This document shows positions 57,077 to 64,000 of a stretch of DNA of 64,000 nt, piece by piece. The position numbers were made by a program, and so were the translations under genes. Source of the stretch: Pyrus communis (Eukaryota > Streptophyta > Magnoliopsida > Rosales > Rosaceae); contig NC_084806.1 in the NCBI RefSeq assembly GCF_963583255.1, positions 15,666,317-15,730,316 on the forward strand, read 5' to 3'. Within the stretch, counting starts at the first letter, position 1. Each line of letters begins with the position of its first letter. Below the pieces are notes generated by a model. The model searched no databases. It was not told the origin of the DNA and worked only from the letters and a program-made list of their open reading frames with translations.

Positions 57077-59254
57077 TGACACACCCCGATCGAGATCAGG
57101 GCATGCTGGCCGTCACGTGGAAGTGACGTAACCATGTGCACAGTGCGGAAGCTAATAAAATAATAATAAAAGTAGTACGAATAAATAAAATCCAGCTTTA
57201 CACAAAGTAAAAGCATACATGTGTAAGTGTAAGTGTGAAAACCAAAGTTCAAAGCTCGAAGACCTAATGCAGTCCGGGAGAAAATGACGCTACAAAAACA
57301 CACCCAAAGGTGGTCCTACACTGGTAATAATCTGTCAGATATGCCGGGAAAATCCTCTGGGGAGCCACCAAGAATGTTAGCCAACTAAAACCTGGAGGGG
57401 CGCAAAACAAAAATTGTGAGTGGGCAAAACAAAGCTTTTCAAAAACCATTTCATAAACAAGATTCTAACCCCTCGCCGTAAAACCTGTATACTTCCCAGG
57501 AAATATAATATATATATATATATATATATAAATCATGCTCCGAAATATGCCATGCCAAATGTCTCTAATAGAACGCAAGTGCTCAGGAATGTCAAATCAA
57601 TGCCATGTAATCTGTCAGCCGGAGTCACCTAACGTGACCTGTACGACTGAATCTAGAGCTCAAATCTCCATCTCACTAACTATACCTGCACACGAGTCGG
57701 AACCACCTAAAGTGGTCTGTACGACAGGACTGGGTGTAATATAAGTACACTCAAGTGCTACGATCACGTAAAGGCTAGGCGAATAATCGCGGGTCACCTA
57801 CGAGTTGGAACCACCTAAAGTGGTCTATACGACATGACTGTGCACCTAACTTGGATCCAAGATGAGCATGTGCTGCGGGAGGTGAACATCACGTGAAGGA
57901 CTGTGCCCAACTCTGGGCGGGAGCACTAACACCGGGGGTGCAGGTTATGAGCTCTCTATGCATCTCAAATCACTACTAAACGTAAACATAAATCATAACT
58001 CACATGACACTTACCTGTGCGTCCGCAACACCAAACATATATAAACATATGCGACTCATAATGCGTAAATAAATGGCAAACAATAAGCATGGCATATAAA
58101 CGTATAATGTTTCAAATCAATTTCTAGGAAAAACATAAGTATATAGGTATATACGGAAAACCAAAAGGCCACTCACTGATATGTAGAAGGGTCATAACAC
58201 CCTTGCCTCGAGTGACCGCGCTCGTCCTCAGGATAGGTCTCACCTATATGCGAAACAACTATAAAAACGTTAATTTTAAAACACATAACCAACCTTATGA
58301 AATAACTTCTCATACAATGCTCAAATGGGGTGTATGAATACACCAACGTGATCTACTCAACCTCAGGAACATCCCCATATTTTTAGAAAAATTTTCCACC
58401 GCCGCACGCGCCCCCACGCGCCGGCCAAGGCACGGCCACACGCGCAGGCACATGCCTGGCACACTGACGGCGTCAGTTAACGCCGTCAGGAATATTTCGT
58501 TAACTTTAATGGATTCCGTTAACACCGTTAGGAATATTCCGTCCAAACTGACGGAATATTCTATCGTCTTCTCTGGCGAGGCTCCGGCGCCGTCGCCAGC
58601 GCCGGAAAATCGTGAAAATTTCAAAACTTCATATGTTCTTCGTTTTTCAACCAAATTTCACAAAATTGGTACCAAAATGAAGCTTACAACGAGAGGAACC
58701 AATCCATACCACTTTCAAGCACTAAAACACATGGAATCTCACCAGGAAAACACCACCAACTCCGGCCAACCTTGTAACTCACGATCCCGACGTCCAAAAC
58801 CTTCAAACGAACCACCCCGAGCCTCCTAAGGACCTCATCAAGCCTCCTACAAGCTTGAAATTCCCAAAAACACAAGAATTAACGTGTGCATGAATAGTGA
58901 CCAAATCGGGGTATCCCGAGTTCGACGTGAAAACGAAGGTATCCTTACCTGAAATGGGTATGGTTGAACTTCTACGGACCTCACAAGCATGAATATGTAC
59001 TTTGTTTCCTCGATCTGTGAAGATTTGGAGGGTTTTGGGGTGTGTCCGTACAAATGGGGATGGAAATAGGAGAGAGAAAGGGCTCGGGACAGGGGTGCAA
59101 GGCAGGGAAAGGGTGAGGGAGGTGTGGGGGAATGTGTGTGGCCCAGAACTTGCCAACAAAAATCCCAAAAACAACCACACAACGAAACAACCATGCTAGG
59201 GGCAAAATCGTCATTTCACCCCTACGGTTCGAAAATCTGGAACGGGCTGTCACA
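57077..59254 (-). repeat. 5' LTR of the second gypsy element, 2178 bp
   Basis: It starts TGTGACAGCC and ends GTGTGTCA on the minus strand. The part 57077-57921 is shared with the truncated 3' LTR. The upstream part has a GC-rich stretch with a perfect hairpin CTGACGGCG...CGCCGTCAG (58464-58489) and several GTTAAC-type palindromes. Confidence 0.9.
57509..57530. repeat. (TA)11 microsatellite in the 5' LTR
   Basis: Eleven TA units; the matching place in the truncated 3' LTR (about 53250-53265) has a shorter, interrupted TA tract. Confidence 0.9.
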
Positions 59255-59259
59255 ATAAA

Positions 59260-60113
59260 TGCTTTCTTCAACAAAGCAAGAGAGTGACCACTACTGAAAA
59301 TTGGAAAGGAAAGAGAATGAAGGGGTAAAAAAGGATTGTCATCGACTCCAAAACCAAAGACATTCTTCTTAGTGACTCCAATTGTGTTAGGTTCCTTACT
59401 TAAGTCTTTCTAACAATTTTTCCATATGTTTTGACAATTTTGATACAAACGAGTTAACCTCTCAAATAGATAGTCAAATAAATAGAAGTGTGATAAAATG
59501 ACTTAAGTGAGAAACACGATGCAATTAAAGGAAATCCTCTATGACGAAACATATGTATAGCTCATGGATATCTCCCCTATGGGAAACCATGAGAATCTGT
59601 CATTTTCACGAAGAAATCATGCACGAAGGTCGGCATCAAGTCGATTGAAACCCTCAACTTCTGCGCCAAGATATTAATAAGTAACCTTACCGCACGTTTC
59701 CCAAGTGATTTTTTTATCTAATCGACAATTGAAAAAGACAATTTGCAGATGTCTACTTGAAAAAAAATCATTTGTAAATCAATCGTTTTTTATTTTGTAC
59801 CAAACATGTAACTCGTTTTAAATTCTTTTGTCTCGATACTTGAATCCCCTCATCCACTATGTAAACGAGAATCTATCACGATGCAATTGATGGGCCCGGG
59901 TCCATCAACTTTCTGGGCGAGATTATTAGAAAGCCCAAATGATGTGGGCCTGATTGTCGATCGTACCCCGAAATCATAAAATCCAACCCATCGACCTCAT
60001 TCCGTTTCCTTCTCCCTCTCTTCTTCTTGCTCAGTGAAACAGCGCTTCCCTCTTCACTTGGCCGAGTCACTAGCAGCTCCGCCCTCCGACCGAAACCCTA
60101 GCTCTCTGCCACC
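59260..60113. other. Upstream region and leader of PRP19
   Basis: This holds no gene. The last 130 bases are CT-rich (TCTTCTTCTTGCTC and similar), which is common in plant leaders, and end GCCACC before the ATG, a good initiation context. No clear TATA box was found. Confidence 0.45.
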
Positions 60114-63100
60114 ATGAACTGCGCACGTAAGCCTCTCTCCCTCTCTCTCTTTTAACTATCTCTCCCTCTCTAGAGAATTCGTTGCTTTAGGGCCTCGTTT
60201 TAACTGATCTCTCATTTTCTTCCTTCTCTTCCTCTTTGCCTGTACAGTATCCGGCGAGGTGCCGGAAGAGCCTGTGGTCTCCAAGAAGTCCGGGTTGCTC
60301 TTCGAGAAGCGTTTAATCGAGCGACATATCTCGGTGCGTTCCTTCTCTCTCCCTCTCTTCATTCTAGGTTTTTCTTTGGGTTTTAGCAATATTTACTGTT
60401 TGGTTGCTGGGAAAATCCTGGAAAATTAGAGAATAATAAACATGTGGAAATTTCTTAGTGCATTTTGTTTGGGCTATTTGTTGCTGCTGTTATATGTATG
60501 ATATCTTAATTTTGTTGATTAAGTTGCAATTTCATTGCTACATATGATAGAAGACTAAGTTGTTGTACTTGTTGAATTATTCCACTAGGAATATGGGAAA
60601 TGCCCGGTAACCGGTGAACCACTTACCGCTGATGATATCGTTCCAGTTCAAACGGGGAAGGTACTGAATTTCAATATATTTACTTAATTTATTTCATTAC
60701 TGGTACAATTTTTGGTATATCTTTCTATATCTTTATATAAGCGTATTTATGTGCACGCAATTATGGGTATCTAGAAAATTACCTCTTAGTCATTGGTCTC
60801 AATGAGTTGTGCTAGAATCTTTATCAGATAAGCTAGTTGGCGTCTTGTAATTATTATAATTTCTTATGTTGATTTGTTCTATGGCTTCCTATGCAGATAG
60901 TGAGGCCCCGACCTGCACAAGCTGCTAGTATTCCTGGAATGCTCGGAATGTTCCAGCTTGTATGTCTTCTGATTATACTCATTTATTATATTCAGTTTAT
61001 TCAATTTTTTTTTTTTTAATTTACAATTGTAGCTTTGAATGTTGTCGTATATCCCGTATGTTAACCTGTGCTCTATACTCTACAACAATTGTCGCATTCA
61101 GTATGCAACTTTGATTGCCCTTAACATGTCGTGGTCTGTAAATTATCCAAAGAGAAACCATCTTTATTATACATGTGTGTGACTTTGATTGCCATTAATA
61201 TGTCATGTTCTATGAATTATTTAACGAGAAACCATCTTTATTATACATGTGTGTGAGATAGAGAGATCTAAATATAGCCAACCAAGAGCATCCGATGATA
61301 AAAGGGATCCGTTAGCATTCTCAGCATTTGTATTCAGATTTTGATGAGTCCATTAGCATCACCCAGTCAATGGACTCCTACTATTTTACCAACATAACAT
61401 AGCTATTATTCATTCTGTTCATGATAGCAGTTCAGGCTCTATATCAAGTTGATTATGAATCTTCCTTGAGAATAAGAACATTTTTGGATAGTGCGTAATT
61501 TCTTTAGATTGATATACCATTTTATTTTATTTTAAGTTGTTTAATTGTTGTGAGTATATTTTATATGTAGTGTTAAGGTTTTTTTCCCTTGCTTACCTAT
61601 AGGAATGGGACAGTTTGATGCTAGCCAACTTTGCAATGGAGAAACAACTACATACAGCAAGGCAAGAGTTGAGTCATGCTTTGTATCAGGTAATGTAACT
61701 AGGAAATATATATATTCTAACTACATATATTTCTTACGAGTTTCTTCTTTTGTTTTATTCATTTCATTCAAACTGCATATATAGCTTACATGTGTTTTGC
61801 ATTTTGATACTCATTTTCTTATTTTTAGTGAATTGAAATGGAATTTGACTTGGTTGAATGACCTAATTTGGTAATCTGTATTTTGGCAGCATGATGCTGC
61901 ATGCCGTGTTATTGCAAGACTCAAAAAAGAAAGGGACGAAGCAAGGTCATTACTTGCTCAGGCTGAGAGACAAATTCCCGCAGCACAATCAGCAGTTGCA
62001 GTAAATGCTTCTGTCCATAGCAATGGAACGCCAGGTTCTTTCTCTGTATGCTTCTCTGAGAATATAACATATTTTCATAAATTAATTTGTTAATTAATTT
62101 GAGCTCTATTTTTTTTTTCTTCTAGTTGCTGATGACCAGCAGGGACCTGGTGTGAGCAATATACGACCTGGAATATCTGCCAGTATCCTAGAGAAAATGA
62201 CCGAATGTAATGTAACTCTTTCACAGCAGCGGAAGATGCGGCAGGTACTGTTTATGCTGTGTTGCATTCTCTGATTTGTCTGATGTCACGTGCCAAAGTT
62301 TTAACAGTTTACTTTCCATGTGTAGTTTACATAATCTTTTCTTGAGAAAAGCTGCTAGTGAAGTTCAGCTGTTTTCACAAAATTTATTTGATAAGTTCTG
62401 ATGGTTATTGCTTTTATCTCTATGTTGCTTTGGTGTTCAGATATCCCCAACATTAGCTCCAGTTGATGCGTTGGAGAGGTATACTCAGATATCTAGTCAT
62501 CCTCTTCACAGAACAAGCAAACCAGGAATTTTATCGATTGATATTCAGTCTAACAAGGTATGAGATTGTGTTTACCTCTGTTATTATATCGTTTTGTTTA
62601 AGCATCACTTCCGTATGGGTATTTGACTCCAGTGAAAGACTCTTAGGCCTCGTTTGGCAGCTCGGACTGTACTGACTATTTCTGTCGGATAGGATAAATA
62701 GCCACCGGATAGTACTGACTAAATTAGTCGGGTGTTTGGTGCAGTATCGGACTAGTGACTATATTATTTATATTGTGTTTGGTATTATACTAGATAGGAG
62801 GAATCAAACTAAAAAAAAAAAAAATTTAAAAAAAGTGAAATCATTTTTTTGTTCCCAGATCTCTCCGCACCCCCCAAACACCCTCCCTCTCTCTCCCTTC
62901 TTCTTCCCCGACTGCAGAAGAATCCCAAATAATTGTTCCCCAGCTCTCTCCGCCACACCCCCCAAACTCCCTCCCTTTCTCTCCCATATTCTTCTTCCCC
63001 GACTAAATAATCCGGGCGTTTTGGTTGGTTTTATTAAGCGGGTGTATACCGTGTTATCCTATCCGACCGGTTAAATTAATCCGGCGCTTATTTAGTACGA

Positions 63101-64000
63101 GTGAACGCCAAACACCCGAGTCCGTATAACTAATCCTATCCGATCTGCCAAACAGGGCCTTAGGTTCGTACTGGATGTTGCATGATTTTTCTCTTCAATA
63201 CTGCCTTTGTACTATTAGAAGTGCATTTGTGATCTTTAATGTTCATATATCTACAGGTTTAGGTTTGGGGATGATCCTAAACCAAATGTGTTGAAATGAA
63301 GAAAACAAATTTAGAAGGAACAAATCTAGAATTTATTGAGCCTTGAAGCTCTCTTGTTTTAGAGTTCTTTTGCGTAATGCTATATAATGAGAATTTAGAT
63401 CTTTTGCATGCTTTTCCTACCTTAATCCACACTTTACACTGATCTTTCTCTTCATGGTATATACGGGATTACGGATTAAGGACAAAGTCATAAATCCTTG
63501 TGTGTCTGTCCTCTGTATTTTATGTCATTGAACTCAGTTATGTTTCCATTTTGCTGATCAAGTATTACTTTTTGGCTTTATTCTCGCAGAATCTCATTGC
63601 AACTGGAGGGGTTGATACAAATGCTGTAATCTTTGATCAGCCATCAGGGCAAATAATATCTACTCTTAGTGGTCATTCAAAGAAGGTTTCAACTATTAAT
63701 TCTGTAGCAAGCAATTACTTGATTTCTTTCCATGAATGCATATTAAAGTTTGTGTATGTTTTTCTTTGGTAGGTTACGAGCGTGAAATTTGTAGGTCGGG
63801 ATGATATGTTCATAAGTGGGTCAGCAGACAAGGTAAGCCGCAATAAATTTGTTTTCTTCTTGTTTCTTTTTTTATGGACAATTTTAATACCTCCATTGAT
63901 CTATTTATTTCTTCATTACTATTTTATCTTCTCTATTTACTGGAGTTATCATTAGCTTTGTTTGTCATTCATTATTAATTTGGCCACTGCTAAACTCTGC
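60114..64000 (+). CDS. PRP19: Pre-mRNA-processing factor 19 (PRP19/MAC3), partial
   Basis: Ten coding exons are visible: 60114-60126, 60248-60333, 60589-60660, 60897-60959, 61603-61689, 61890-62034, 62126-62244, 62441-62557, 63590-63685 and 63773-63832. All have GT-AG introns and give 286 codons before the window ends in an intron. The start [20 protein letters not shown] opens the U-box (about residues 1-70, with KCPVTGEPL). A coiled coil follows ([20 protein letters not shown] and [17 protein letters not shown], about 88-140), then a linker. The WD40 repeats begin at about residue 235 ([39 protein letters not shown]). PRP19 is a nuclear ubiquitin ligase of the NineTeen/MOS4-associated complex, needed for spliceosome activation and, in plants, immunity. 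The remaining WD40 repeats lie outside the window. Confidence 0.96.
62646..63159. mobile_element. MITE in PRP19 intron, TTA duplication
   Basis: The termini GGCCTCGTTTGGCAGCTCGG and CCGATCTGCCAAACAGGGCC form an inverted repeat with two or three mismatches. TTA is duplicated at 62643-62645 and 63160-63162. The 514-bp insertion lies in the intron between exons 8 and 9 (62558-63589). GGCC termini with TTA duplications mark PIF/Harbinger MITEs. It contains direct repeats of CTCCCTCTCTCTCCC-like sequence. Confidence 0.88.

Larger units (their letters stand above)
52821..59254 (-). mobile_element. Ty3/gypsy element lacking integrase
   Basis: The minus-strand element is flanked by ATAAA on both sides (52816-52820 and 59255-59259). 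The 5' LTR (59254-57077) starts TGTGACAGCC, and the primer site TGGTATCAGAGC follows. Gag, protease, RT and RNase H then lie in one frame with 11 in-frame stops and no frameshift. At about 53590 the sequence passes straight from the region after RNase H into the middle of the 3' LTR (53589-52821). Integrase and the first part of the 3' LTR are therefore deleted. LTR start and tRNA-iMet site resemble Tekay/Del chromoviruses, but without integrase or chromodomain the lineage is not certain. Confidence 0.9.

Noticed and set aside
58310..59274. Overlapping ORFs of about 100-125 codons in the gypsy 5' LTR
   Set aside because: They are in the U3 of an LTR, overlap one another on both strands and have no domain.
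1..64000. tRNA, rRNA or small RNA genes
   Set aside because: I saw no cloverleaf with conserved A and B boxes and no rRNA sequence. A dedicated tRNAscan or Infernal run would be needed to exclude small ncRNAs.

Overview
This is a window of plant nuclear DNA. It has spliced genes with GT-AG introns, AT-rich intergenic sequence and heavy nested LTR-retrotransposon content. The gene set and repeats fit a eudicot. My impression is a woody Rosaceae-type genome, but that is not proven from the sequence. I see no prokaryotic, organellar or CRISPR features.

Genes. Three host genes are supported. (1) A DUF3527-family protein of unknown function lies on the minus strand (coding 4391-6735, two coding exons, 643 aa, with a 5'UTR intron up to 7592). 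(2) A CCT-domain protein of the CMF type lies on the minus strand (16570-20432, five coding exons, 429 aa, all junctions phase 0). (3) The 5' part of PRP19/MAC3, the U-box and WD40 spliceosome-associated E3 ligase, lies on the plus strand (60114 to the window edge; ten coding exons visible, 286 codons). A short fragment of an ER-type Ca2+-ATPase (516-692) looks like a pseudogene piece.

Repeats, left to right. An old, internally deleted Ty1/copia element sits at about 11991-14372. A degenerate retroelement remnant lies at about 22.8-24.6 kb, a TAA-flanked MITE at 24691-25204, and a decayed copia pol fragment at about 25.4-26.9 kb. A 17.9-kb Ty3/gypsy Tat-type element occupies 27289-45219 on the minus strand. 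It has two RNase H domains, a mutated RT active site and a long intron-bearing antisense ORF resembling a plant mobile domain protein between integrase and the 3' LTR. Two solo-LTR-like insertions interrupt it, each with a perfect 5-bp target duplication (29122-30603 CCCAT; 40922-43221 TTATC).

Next comes another solo-LTR-like element (46087-51510, GTGTC duplication), which is itself split by a young gag-only LTR element (46967-50594, ATTTC duplication, two 876-bp LTRs differing at about nine positions). Then follow a CACTA-like hairpin array (about 51.5-51.9 kb), a second MITE (52304-52651) and a second gypsy element (52821-59254, ATAAA duplication). That gypsy element keeps gag, protease, RT and RNase H in one frame broken by 11 stops, and has lost its integrase by a deletion into the 3' LTR. 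A third MITE (62646-63159, TTA duplication) lies in a PRP19 intron.

The host genes do not form a pathway together. They are single genes at the edges of a roughly 35-kb nested retrotransposon cluster. I do not see a clearly new biological system. The most interesting items are the antisense spliced ORF in the Tat element, the gag-only element with its stem-loop LTR array, and the three solo LTRs that share a TGAT terminus, a TATA box and a conserved subterminal block.
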